A DNA stretch of 64,000 nt, from the NCBI GenBank assembly GCA_019455065.1, contig JACFNC010000004.1, positions 62,001-126,000 on the forward strand, given 5' to 3'. Every line of letters starts with the position of its first letter. Position 1 is the stretch's first letter. This document shows positions 1-9,977 of the stretch, one piece after another. The notes below the pieces were generated by a model, which was not told the DNA's origin, did not search any database, and worked only from the letters and a program-made list of their open reading frames with translations. Source of the stretch: Rhodospirillales bacterium (lineage in GTDB: Bacteria > Pseudomonadota > Alphaproteobacteria > Rhodospirillales > Magnetospirillaceae). Both the position numbers and the translations under genes were made by a program.

Positions 1-1
1 C

Positions 2-415
2 CACGCCCCGCATACCCGCGAAGAGAAGGGTCAGCCCTATCCCAAGAGCCCGTCGGGGATGCCGGGGGTGCAGACCCTGGTGCCCGTCATGCTCGACCAC
101 GTGGCCGCAGGTCGGCTCAGCCTGGAACGCTTCGTCGACCTGACCAGCGCCGGCCCGGCGCGCATCTACGGAATCGCCGGCAAGGGCCGCATCGCGCTTG
201 GCTACGACGCCGATTTCACCGTGGTCGATCTCAAGCTCCGGCGGCGCATCACCAATATGTGGATCGCCAGCCGCTGCGGCTGGACGCCCTTCGACGGCCT
301 TCACGTCGTCGGTTGGCCGATGGCGACCGTCATCCGCGGCCGTATGGTGATGCGCGAGGACCAGTTGATCGGTGAAGCCGCTGGCGAACCCGTGCGCTTC
401 CATGAGGCGGGGTGA
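2..415 (+). CDS. pyrC: Dihydroorotase, C-terminal part (cut by window edge)
   Basis: The reading frame is open from the first bases, so the N-terminal part lies outside the window. The visible 137 residues begin with HAPHTREEK and continue to PSGMPGVQT, the late metal-site and substrate-loop region of class I dihydroorotases in the amidohydrolase superfamily. They end with the usual C-terminal beta-sandwich strands, including GYDADFTVVDL. The family closes carbamoyl aspartate to dihydroorotate in pyrimidine synthesis. An allantoinase or another cyclic amidohydrolase shares the same motifs and cannot be fully excluded from this fragment. No pyr neighbour is visible downstream. Confidence 0.75.
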   Translation, partial: HAPHTREEKGQPYPKSPSGMPGVQTLVPVMLDHVAAGRLSLERFVDLTSAGPARIYGIAGKGRIALGYDADFTVVDLKLRRRITNMWIASRCGWTPFDGLHVVGWPMATVIRGRMVMREDQLIGEAAGEPVRFHEAG

Positions 416-451
416 CGCTTGGGGCGATGACGTCAACCGTTGGAGGGTAGG

Positions 452-1438
452 ATGTCCTTTTCCGCATTCGTTATCGAGGAAGCCGACGGCAAGGTGTCGG
501 GCGCCGTCCGGTCGCTTGACGACGCCGACCTGCCCGAGGGCGACGTCACCGTGCGCGTCGCCTGCTCGACCCTGAACTACAAGGACGGGCTGGTTCTCAA
601 CGGTCTGGGCAAGCTGGTCCGGCAATATCCGCACGTACCCGGCATCGACTTCGCCGGCACCGTCGAGGCGTCGTCCTCTCCCGACTACAAGCCGGGGGAC
701 AAGGTGATCCTGACCGGCTGGCGGGTCGGGGAAACCCATTGGGGCGGTTACGCCCAGAAGGCACGGGTGCGGTCGGACTGGCTGGTGCCGCTGCCGTCCG
801 GCTTGAGCGAAAGGCGGGCGATGGCGATCGGGACCGCCGGGTTCACGGCCATGCTGGCGGTGATGGCGCTGGAGGATCATGGCCTTGTCGCGGGGGGCGA
901 GGTTTTGGTCACCGGGGCCTCCGGAGGGCTGGGCAGCGTCGCCATGGCGGTGCTCGCCAGGCTCGGCTACCGGGTGGCGGCGGTCACCGGCCGCGCCGAA
1001 ACCCATGACTACCTCAGGGATCTGGGAGCGGACACGATCCTCGACCGCGCGGAATTTTCCGAGGCCCCCAAACGGCCCATGGCCAGCGCCCGCTGGGCGG
1101 GAGCCGTGGACGCGGTGGGCGGCACCACCCTGGCCAACGTCATCGCAGGCATGGCCTACGGAGCGCCCATCGCCGCCTGCGGCAACGCGGGCGGGATCGA
1201 TCTCCATACGACGGTGCTGCCCTTCATCCTGCGTGGCGTCGGCCTTCTTGGGGTCGATTCGGTGATGTGCCCGAAGGAGCGCCGGCTGCGGGCCTGGGAC
1301 CGATTGGTGCGGGACCTGCCGCTCGACAAGCTGGACGCCATGACCACCGTGGCGCCGCTGGCCGAACTGCCGGAGCTCGGACGGCGCATCCTCAAGGGCC
1401 AGGTGCGCGGCCGCGTGGTCGTCGACGTCAACCTTTAG
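452..1438 (+). CDS. acuI: AcuI/YhdH-type NADPH:quinone or acrylyl-CoA reductase
   Basis: A 328-residue protein of the zinc-free medium-chain dehydrogenase/reductase family. The N-terminal half has the GroES-like fold (CSTLNYKDGL, PGIDFAGTV). The nucleotide-binding half carries VTGASGGLGSVA, the Rossmann glycine loop. The length and the NYKDGL segment match the AcuI/YhdH subgroup, which reduces acrylyl-CoA to propionyl-CoA with NADPH. ATG at 452 is chosen because GGAGG ends five bases upstream; an in-frame TTG at 440 would place that ribosome site inside the gene. The exact substrate is inferred from the subgroup. Confidence 0.85.
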   Translation: MSFSAFVIEEADGKVSGAVRSLDDADLPEGDVTVRVACSTLNYKDGLVLNGLGKLVRQYPHVPGIDFAGTVEASSSPDYKPGDKVILTGWRVGETHWGGYAQKARVRSDWLVPLPSGLSERRAMAIGTAGFTAMLAVMALEDHGLVAGGEVLVTGASGGLGSVAMAVLARLGYRVAAVTGRAETHDYLRDLGADTILDRAEFSEAPKRPMASARWAGAVDAVGGTTLANVIAGMAYGAPIAACGNAGGIDLHTTVLPFILRGVGLLGVDSVMCPKERRLRAWDRLVRDLPLDKLDAMTTVAPLAELPELGRRILKGQVRGRVVVDVNL

Positions 1439-1495
1439 GTAGTTGGCCGGCCCCGCCCGCGTCGCCATGTCGGGGGCATGGCGGAGGGCGCGGCG

Positions 1496-1681
1496 ATGAT
1501 CGCTTTGGTGTTGTTGCTGGCGGGCTTGTCGGGCTGTGGCGGGGACAAGCCCGCTCCGATCTACTGCTACCGCACCCTCGCGGCCCCGGACTGCTATGCG
1601 CAACCCCAGCCGGGCGAGGCGCATCGCCTGATCGGCTACTACGGACCGCCGCCCGATACCTCGCCAAAGACGACTGATTAA
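1496..1681 (+). CDS. Small putative lipoprotein
   Basis: A 61-residue protein starting with a short hydrophobic stretch followed by LSGC, which fits a lipobox with Cys14 as the lipidated residue. The mature part is Pro- and Tyr-rich with two more cysteines (YCYRTLAAPDCYAQ). Two starts are possible: ATG 1478 and ATG 1496. The latter has GGAGGG seven bases upstream and gives the shorter signal peptide. The n-region lacks a positive charge, which is atypical. No function is recognised. Confidence 0.55.
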   Translation: MIALVLLLAGLSGCGGDKPAPIYCYRTLAAPDCYAQPQPGEAHRLIGYYGPPPDTSPKTTD

Positions 1682-1741
1682 CCTGTCGATATCCCGGCAG
1701 TTCCATTAACTTAGCGTCGGTTCCTGCGCCGGAGTTGCCGT

Positions 1742-3454
1742 TTGCTGTTCGAATCGGTCTTCCACGAGCTGTCGGTCCTGTTGATCTTCGCATCGGGCCT
1801 CGCCTTCATCGGGCTCATCCTGCGGCAGCCGCTCATCGTCTCGTTCATCGCCGCCGGCATCCTCGCCGGCCCCTCGGTGTTGGGGATCGCGCAATCCGGG
1901 GCCTATCTCGACGTCCTGGCCGAGTTCGGGGTCTCGCTTCTGCTCTTCGTGGTGGGTTTGAAGCTCGACCTGCATCTCATCCGCACCACCGGCCCGGTGG
2001 CACTGACGACCGGGCTGGGGCAGGTGATCTTCACGTCCGTCATCGGCTACCTGCTATGCCTTTGGCTGGGCATGAGCCACGTTGCCAGCGTGTACGTGGC
2101 GGTGGCGCTGACGTTCTCGAGCACGATCATCATCGTCAAGCTGTTGTCCGACAAGCGCGAGATCGATTCCTTGCACGGCCGCGTCGCCCTCGGCTTTCTG
2201 ATCGTCCAGGACGTGGTGGTGGTGGTCGTGATGATCGTGCTGTCCTCGCTGGGTTTCGAGGGCAAGGGCGAGGGCGGCATGCTCCGGGAAATCGTCATGA
2301 CCCTCGCGAAGGGGGCCGTGCTGCTGGGGGTGGTGGCTCTGTTCGTGCGCTATCTGGCGCGGCGGCTTCTCGACCTCCTGGCCACGTCGCCGGAGTTGAT
2401 GGTGTTGTCCGCGGTGGGGCTGGCGGTGGTCTTCGCCTCGGCCAGCGACCTGATGGGCTTCAGCAATGAGATGGGGGCCTTCCTCGCCGGCGTCGCCCTG
2501 GCCTCGACGCCATATCGCGAGGTGATCGGCGCCCGCCTGATGAGTCTGCGCGACTTCATGCTGCTGTTCTTTTTCATCGGCATCGGCGCGCAGATGGACC
2601 TTGGAAACCTCGGCAACCAGATCGTTCCGGCCATTCTGCTGTCGGCCTTCGTGCTCATCGGCAATCCCCTCATCGTGATGGTCATCATGGGGGCGATGGG
2701 ATATCGCAGGCGCACCGGCTTCCTGGCCGGGCTGACCGTCGCCCAGATCAGCGAATTCTCGCTGATCTTCGCCGCTCTGGGGATGTCGCTCGGACACATC
2801 GATGCCGATACGGTCGGGTTGGTGACGCTGGTCGGCCTGATCACCATAGGGCTGTCCACCTACATGATCCTCTATTCGGCACATCTTTATGGCGTGCTGG
2901 AGCGCTGGCTCTGGCCTTTCGAGCGGCGGGTTCCCTATCGCGAGGCGCATGCCGAGCAGGCGCCGGATCATCGCTACGAGGTCATCATCTTCGGCCTCGG
3001 CAGATACGGCAGCAACATCGCCCGGGGTTTGCGCCAGCAGGGCATGTCGGTATTGGGCATCGACTTCGACCCCGAGGTCGTGGCGCAATGGAAAACGCAG
3101 GGGCATCCGGCCATCTACGGCGATGCCACGGACCCAGGTTTCGCGGCGGACCTGCCGCTGGACGCCGTGAAGTGGGTCATCGTCGCCATTCCGATGCGCC
3201 GCGGCGCGCTGACGGAAGGGGAACCGGCCTCGATGCTGCTGCGCTCTCTGCGCCAGCGGGGCTTCGTGGGCCGCATCGCGGTTACCGCGCAGCGCGCGGT
3301 CGATGTCCCGGAACTCAAGGAAGCGGGTGCCGATCTGGTGCTGCTGCCCTTCTCGGACGCGGCCCGCCGGGCGGTCGAGGAATTGGTCCAGGAAATCAGT
3401 GCATCCACAGGCATTCGGGGCAAGCATGATGAGCTCGCAAGCGGGACTGGTTAA
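1742..3454 (+). CDS. CPA2-family cation:proton antiporter with TrkA-N domain
   Basis: A 570-residue membrane protein. Residues 1 to about 390 form the Na/H-exchanger type domain with about 12 hydrophobic segments. After a cytoplasmic linker, residues about 410-540 form a TrkA-N (RCK) nucleotide-binding domain with the Rossmann motif GLGRYGSNIARGL. This architecture is typical of Kef/YbaL-like K+ or Na+/H+ exchangers at the inner membrane. The start is TTG with GGAG eight bases upstream; no better ATG precedes the first membrane segment. The end overlaps the next gene by 29 bases, suggesting co-translation with the universal stress protein. Confidence 0.88.
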   Translation: MLFESVFHELSVLLIFASGLAFIGLILRQPLIVSFIAAGILAGPSVLGIAQSGAYLDVLAEFGVSLLLFVVGLKLDLHLIRTTGPVALTTGLGQVIFTSVIGYLLCLWLGMSHVASVYVAVALTFSSTIIIVKLLSDKREIDSLHGRVALGFLIVQDVVVVVVMIVLSSLGFEGKGEGGMLREIVMTLAKGAVLLGVVALFVRYLARRLLDLLATSPELMVLSAVGLAVVFASASDLMGFSNEMGAFLAGVALASTPYREVIGARLMSLRDFMLLFFFIGIGAQMDLGNLGNQIVPAILLSAFVLIGNPLIVMVIMGAMGYRRRTGFLAGLTVAQISEFSLIFAALGMSLGHIDADTVGLVTLVGLITIGLSTYMILYSAHLYGVLERWLWPFERRVPYREAHAEQAPDHRYEVIIFGLGRYGSNIARGLRQQGMSVLGIDFDPEVVAQWKTQGHPAIYGDATDPGFAADLPLDAVKWVIVAIPMRRGALTEGEPASMLLRSLRQRGFVGRIAVTAQRAVDVPELKEAGADLVLLPFSDAARRAVEELVQEISASTGIRGKHDELASGTG

Positions 3455-4301
3455 CCTGCTCGTCGCAACGGATCTGTCGCCGCGCGGCGATCGGGCGCTG
3501 GCGCGGGCCGTGCAAATGGCTTCGGCGACGAGAGGCGAGCTTACGGTGCTGCATGTCGTCGACGAGGAACTCCCGGCGCCGATGGCGCGGTCGCTGCGCG
3601 AGCAGGCAAGCGACCTTCTGAGCCGTCAGATGTCCGAACTGACCGCCGGCCGGTCGCTGCGGTTCACGGTGGCCGTCGAGTTGGGGATGGACTTCGAGGT
3701 GATAACGCACAAGGCTCAAAATGCCGAGGTCGTCATTCTCGGCGCGCACCGCGAGCAGTGGCTCAAGGACGTTTTCGTCGGGACAACCGCGGAGCGCGTG
3801 CTCCGCCACGGAATCACGCCGACACTCGTGGTCAAGGGGCCGGTGGCGGGACCTTACCGCAACATTCTGGTGGCGGTGGATCTTTCCGAGACCTCGCGGA
3901 AGGCCCTGCTCTTCGCCCGCCGCCTGTGGCCCGCCGTACCGGCAACCGTTCTCTACGTCATTGACGCGCCTTTCCTCGATCAGGCCCGGGTGGTCGCTAT
4001 CCGTCCGGAAGCCGCCGACGACAACGCCAAGGCGGTGCTGGACGAAGGGCGGGCGAACCTATCCGCGTTTCTGGCCGAGGCCGGTGTCGAAGGGGTCGAG
4101 CCCGTGGTCATCCTGGGCGAGGCGCCCGTGGCCATCGAACGCGAAGCCGCCGCCCGGTCTTCCGACCTCGTCGTTCTGGGAACCCACGGACGTTCCGGCA
4201 TCGCCCATGTCATGCTGGGCAGCGTCGCCGAGCGTCAGCTCCGCCATCTGCCGCGCGACGTGCTGGCGGTGAAGCCGGGTCAGGAATTCCCCCACCAATA
4301 A
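3426..4301 (+). CDS. Tandem universal stress protein (two UspA domains)
   Basis: A 291-residue protein with two UspA domains, residues about 8-140 and 148-285. The second repeat has the ATP-binding type signature GTHGRSGIAHVMLGSVAE; the first has the degenerate equivalent GAHREQWLKDVFVGTTAE. Start ATG 3426 (or the adjacent ATG 3429) lies inside the end of the antiporter gene, and longer frames would lie wholly within that gene. Coupling of an antiporter to a Usp protein suggests stress- or nucleotide-linked control of ion transport, an inference from context. The 3' end overlaps the convergent ctaE by 22 bases. Confidence 0.85.
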   Translation: MMSSQAGLVNLLVATDLSPRGDRALARAVQMASATRGELTVLHVVDEELPAPMARSLREQASDLLSRQMSELTAGRSLRFTVAVELGMDFEVITHKAQNAEVVILGAHREQWLKDVFVGTTAERVLRHGITPTLVVKGPVAGPYRNILVAVDLSETSRKALLFARRLWPAVPATVLYVIDAPFLDQARVVAIRPEAADDNAKAVLDEGRANLSAFLAEAGVEGVEPVVILGEAPVAIEREAAARSSDLVVLGTHGRSGIAHVMLGSVAERQLRHLPRDVLAVKPGQEFPHQ

Positions 4302-5083
4302 ACCCAGACGAACAGGAAGATCCACACCACGTCGACGAAGTGCCAGTACCAGGCCGCCGCCTCGAAGCCGACATGGTGCTTGGGCGAGAACTGGCCGCGG
4401 ATGGCGCGCGCCAGGTTTACGGCCAAAAAGCACACGCCGACGAAGACGTGAAACCCGTGGAAGCCGGTGGCCATGTAGAAGACTGTCGGATAGACACCCT
4501 CGGTGAAGCCGAATGCCGCATGCCCGTACTCTACCGCCTGGAAGGTCAGGAACACGATGCCCAGGGCCACGGTCAAGGCAAGCCCCCGCACCACGTCGCG
4601 CCGGTTTTCCTCGCGCAGCGCGTGATGCGCCCAGTTCAGGGTGAGGCCCGACGACAACAGGATGAGGGTGTTGAGGAACGGAAGGTCCCACGTCTCCAGA
4701 GGTTCGATTCCCTGCGGTGGCCACTCGGCGACCAAGGGGTTCACCCCCAGGCTGGCATTGAAGAAGGCCCAGAAGAAGGCGACGAAGAACATCACCTCCG
4801 AGGCGATGAACAGGGCCATGCCGATGCGCAGGCCGTGTTGCACCACCGAGGTGTGGGCCTTGTCCACGGTGGCCTCGCGGATCACGTCCCGCCACCAACC
4901 CGCCATCGTGACCAACACCAGCACCAGGCCGGGGGCGAGGTACCACAGCGGCGCCCCGTGCATGTACTGGATCAGCCCGAAAGCCACGAAAAAGGCCGCC
5001 AGCGCACCCACCGCCGGCCACGGGCTGGGCTCCACGAGATGATAGGGGTGGGGCCGCGTTTCGGTCCTCGATGGCTCGTTCAT
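4280..5083 (-). CDS. ctaE: Cytochrome c oxidase subunit III
   Basis: A 267-residue, seven-helix membrane protein of the heme-copper oxidase subunit III family. Family signatures visible are WWRDVIREAT, the EVMFFVAFFWAFF helix and the C-terminal WYWHFVDVVWIFLF stretch. It stabilises the catalytic subunit of the aa3-type terminal oxidase in the cytoplasmic membrane. ATG 5083 overlaps the ctaG stop by four bases (ATGA), so the two are translationally coupled. Longer in-frame starts upstream lie inside ctaG and are rejected. Confidence 0.95.
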   Translation of the reverse strand: MNEPSRTETRPHPYHLVEPSPWPAVGALAAFFVAFGLIQYMHGAPLWYLAPGLVLVLVTMAGWWRDVIREATVDKAHTSVVQHGLRIGMALFIASEVMFFVAFFWAFFNASLGVNPLVAEWPPQGIEPLETWDLPFLNTLILLSSGLTLNWAHHALREENRRDVVRGLALTVALGIVFLTFQAVEYGHAAFGFTEGVYPTVFYMATGFHGFHVFVGVCFLAVNLARAIRGQFSPKHHVGFEAAAWYWHFVDVVWIFLFVWVYWWGNS

Positions 5084-5676
5084 GACCGTCCCTCCTGCAA
5101 ACTCGTATGCTTTGTGGACGCTGCCGGCGGTGCCGCGCCGGTGGTCTCGCCTCTCGCCCGGAAAAAGGTGTAGGACAGGGTGATCGTCAGGACTTCCTCG
5201 GTTCCCGGATCGGTGGCTAGCGCCGGATCGACGAAGAAGGCGACCGGCATTTCGACCTTCTGGCCGGGACTGAGAACCTGCTCGGTGAAGCAGAAGCACT
5301 CGATCTTGTTGAAATAGCGGCCCGCCTTGGCGGGGGTCACGTTGAACGTGGCGTGGCCGGCCACGGGCCGGTCCGAATGGTTCTCCGCCGTATAGAACGC
5401 CAGCACGTTCTCGCCCAGATGGACCGTCATCTGCCGCTGTGCGGGGCGGAATTTCCATGGCAAATCGCGCATCACCGTGGCGTCGAAGCGCACCGTGACC
5501 GACCGCTCGCTCATGGCATCGGACACCGCGGCCGAGACCTGCGGCGTGCCGCCATAGCCCGTGACCCGGCAGAACAGATCGTAGAGCGGCACCGAGGCCG
5601 CCACCAGGGCCACCATGGCGGCGATGGCGCCGAGCGTCGCCGCCACCGTCCAGCCCTTGCCGCGCCGGGGCGTCAT
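5080..5676 (-). CDS. ctaG: Cytochrome c oxidase assembly protein CtaG (Cox11)
   Basis: A 198-residue Cox11-type copper chaperone. One membrane helix (about residues 8-30) is followed by a periplasmic immunoglobulin-like domain. The copper ligands C127 and C129 sit in the conserved CFCF motif, and C36 in LFCRVTGYGG is the third conserved cysteine. Cox11 delivers copper to the CuB site of subunit I. It sits between ctaD and ctaE, the standard alphaproteobacterial position. No heme O synthase gene (ctaB) is seen next to it. Confidence 0.95.
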   Translation of the reverse strand: MTPRRGKGWTVAATLGAIAAMVALVAASVPLYDLFCRVTGYGGTPQVSAAVSDAMSERSVTVRFDATVMRDLPWKFRPAQRQMTVHLGENVLAFYTAENHSDRPVAGHATFNVTPAKAGRYFNKIECFCFTEQVLSPGQKVEMPVAFFVDPALATDPGTEEVLTITLSYTFFRARGETTGAAPPAASTKHTSLQEGRS

Positions 5677-5680
5677 GGCG

Positions 5681-8141
<2,461 letters not shown>

Positions 8142-8269
8142 TCATTCCCCTGTCGATTCCGCCGGCCCGGCTGGAAGCCGGCCGAAAGAGAAATCCAAAT
8201 GGATAATCAGACGCAATTCAGTTCGCATTTCGAACAAAGACATGGGATTACCGGGCCCGCCTGCCAATA

Positions 8270-8301
8270 GGGCGAACGGACACTCCTTGGCGTGTTCGCC
8301 C
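8270..8301. other. Short inverted repeat between divergent ctaC and MFS genes
   Basis: GGGCGAAC and GTTCGCCC form an 8-bp perfect stem separated by 16 bases in the 258-base gap between two divergent genes. No T-run follows. It could be an operator or an mRNA leader hairpin of the MFS gene; neither is proven. The rest of the gap shows no further structure. Confidence 0.3.
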
Positions 8302-8399
8302 GGAATCAAACTCCCCAGGGTTGGAGGAACGCCTCTGGAAACCCGGCCAGGGGGCGTGTAGGGTCCGGCAGCGGCGAGAGACGGGGCGAAGGAAAGGAT

Positions 8400-9668
8400 A
8401 TGCGCGAGGCGGAGAGCGGGGCCGAAGCGGGGGCGCAAGGGCTACACTACGGCTGGGTCATCGTCGCCACCGGCACGCTTGCCGTTTTCTGCTGCCTTGG
8501 GCTCGGGCGATTCGCCCTGGGCATGCTGCTGCCGTCCATGGGCGCCTCGCTGGCTCTCAGCTATGACGAGATGGGGTTCATCAGCACCGGCAATTTCGTC
8601 GGCTATCTGGCGGCGGTGCTGATGGCCGGCCCCATGGTGGCGCGGCTGGGCGCGCGGCGGACCATCGCCATCGGCCTGTTGCTGGTTGCCGGGTCGATGA
8701 TCCTGGTCAGCCGCTCGTCGGGGTTTCTGCCGATCCTGTTGCTTTACTTTCTGACAGGGATCGGCAGCGGCGCGGCCAACGTGCCGACGATGAGCCTGGT
8801 CACTCACTGGTTCGCCCGGCGGTTTCGCGGGCGGGCCGCCGGCTACATGGTGATCGGCAGCGGTTTCGCCATCGTCTTCACGGGATTCGCCATTCCCGCC
8901 ATCAACGGCGCGGTGGGCGCCGAGGGATGGCGGACGAGTTGGGCGGTTCTCGGCGCCCTGTCGTTGGCCGTCGCCGCCGTCGCCTATGCGCTGTTGCGTG
9001 ACCGGCCGGCGGAGAAGGGACTGAAGCCGGTCGGGGGCGACATGCCGGCGTCCGCCAACGCCGCCGGCGGCACGCGCGCGCCGGCGCCGGCCATGGGCGT
9101 GAAGGCCGCGCGGGGGGTGCTGATCCATCTCGGCATCGTGTACTTCCTGTTCGGTTTCACCTATGTCATCTACGCCACCTTCATCGTCACCACCCTGGTT
9201 CAAGAGCGCGGCTTCTCGGAGGCGACGGCCGGCCAGTTCTGGGCCTGGGTCGGGTTCCTCAGCCTGTTCTCGGGGCCGGCGTTCGGCGCCCTTTCGGACC
9301 GCATCGGCCGCAAGCTGGCCCTGGCATTGGCCTTCGGCATGCAGATGACGGCCTATGCGCTGATGGCGGCCGAACTGCCCAATCTCTTCATCTACGCCTC
9401 CATCGCCCTCTACGGTCTGGTGGCCTGGAGCGTGCCCGGCATCATGGCCGCGGCGGCGGGCGATTACGTGGGGCCGGAACGGGCCGCCGCCGCCTTCGGC
9501 CTCATCACCTTCCTTTTCGGCGTCGGCCAGATCGTGGGACCGGGCATGGCCGGCATCCTGGCCGAGCGCAGCGGCAGCTTCTCGGGCAGCTACTGGTTGG
9601 CGACCGCGATGGCGGGCTTGGCCATCGTGCTTCTTTCCTTCCTGCGCAAACCACAGCATCAGGGTTAG
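8400..9668 (+). CDS. MFS transporter, YbfB/YjiJ-like
   Basis: A 422-residue major facilitator with about 12 hydrophobic helices. The first helix ends in GLGRFALGMLLPSMG, resembling the YbfB/YjiJ subgroup signature (RFA followed by LLP). Inter-repeat motifs such as ARLGARR and DRIGRKLAL mark loops 2-3 and 8-9. ATG 8400 follows GGAAAGG by two to three bases; the open frame extends upstream without a better ribosome site. The substrate is unknown. It is divergent from ctaC and has no catabolic neighbour. Confidence 0.85.
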   Translation: MREAESGAEAGAQGLHYGWVIVATGTLAVFCCLGLGRFALGMLLPSMGASLALSYDEMGFISTGNFVGYLAAVLMAGPMVARLGARRTIAIGLLLVAGSMILVSRSSGFLPILLLYFLTGIGSGAANVPTMSLVTHWFARRFRGRAAGYMVIGSGFAIVFTGFAIPAINGAVGAEGWRTSWAVLGALSLAVAAVAYALLRDRPAEKGLKPVGGDMPASANAAGGTRAPAPAMGVKAARGVLIHLGIVYFLFGFTYVIYATFIVTTLVQERGFSEATAGQFWAWVGFLSLFSGPAFGALSDRIGRKLALALAFGMQMTAYALMAAELPNLFIYASIALYGLVAWSVPGIMAAAAGDYVGPERAAAAFGLITFLFGVGQIVGPGMAGILAERSGSFSGSYWLATAMAGLAIVLLSFLRKPQHQG

Positions 9669-9783
9669 ACCGGGCGGCAGCGGCCCTATGCCGTGTGGGC
9701 GTCCTGCTATCCCTCCCGGTGAATTGCCCCCGCGGGCGGCCGGCGGCTAGGCTGCGGATCGTCGAGAAGACAAGGGGGCAGCG

Positions 9784-9972
9784 ATGTCGATCACGCGATC
9801 CGAGGCCCTGGGTCCGCTGGCGGCGCTGGCCGCCCTGCTCGTCCTGCCGCTGCTGCCGGATCGACCGGCTCCCGCGTTCCCGACCTACGATGGGGCCGCG
9901 GTCGTCGCGGCAGCGCTGGCCGATGACGGAAGCTGCGGCGTCGCCCCCCAGCTTGCCGAAGGGCTGGAATAA
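9784..9972 (+). CDS. Hypothetical small protein with hydrophobic N-terminus
   Basis: A 62-residue frame preceded by GGGGGC. Residues about 9-25 are hydrophobic (LAALAALLVLPLLPD) and could be a signal peptide or membrane anchor; the remainder is Ala-rich with one cysteine. It ends five bases before the convergent kinase gene. There is no recognised family, so this may be a chance frame. Confidence 0.35.
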   Translation: MSITRSEALGPLAALAALLVLPLLPDRPAPAFPTYDGAAVVAAALADDGSCGVAPQLAEGLE

Positions 9973-9977
9973 CCTCG

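Noticed and set aside
2054..3427. Open frame of 457 codons antisense to the antiporter
   Set aside because: No domain; the antiporter on the other strand has clear membrane and TrkA-N signatures.
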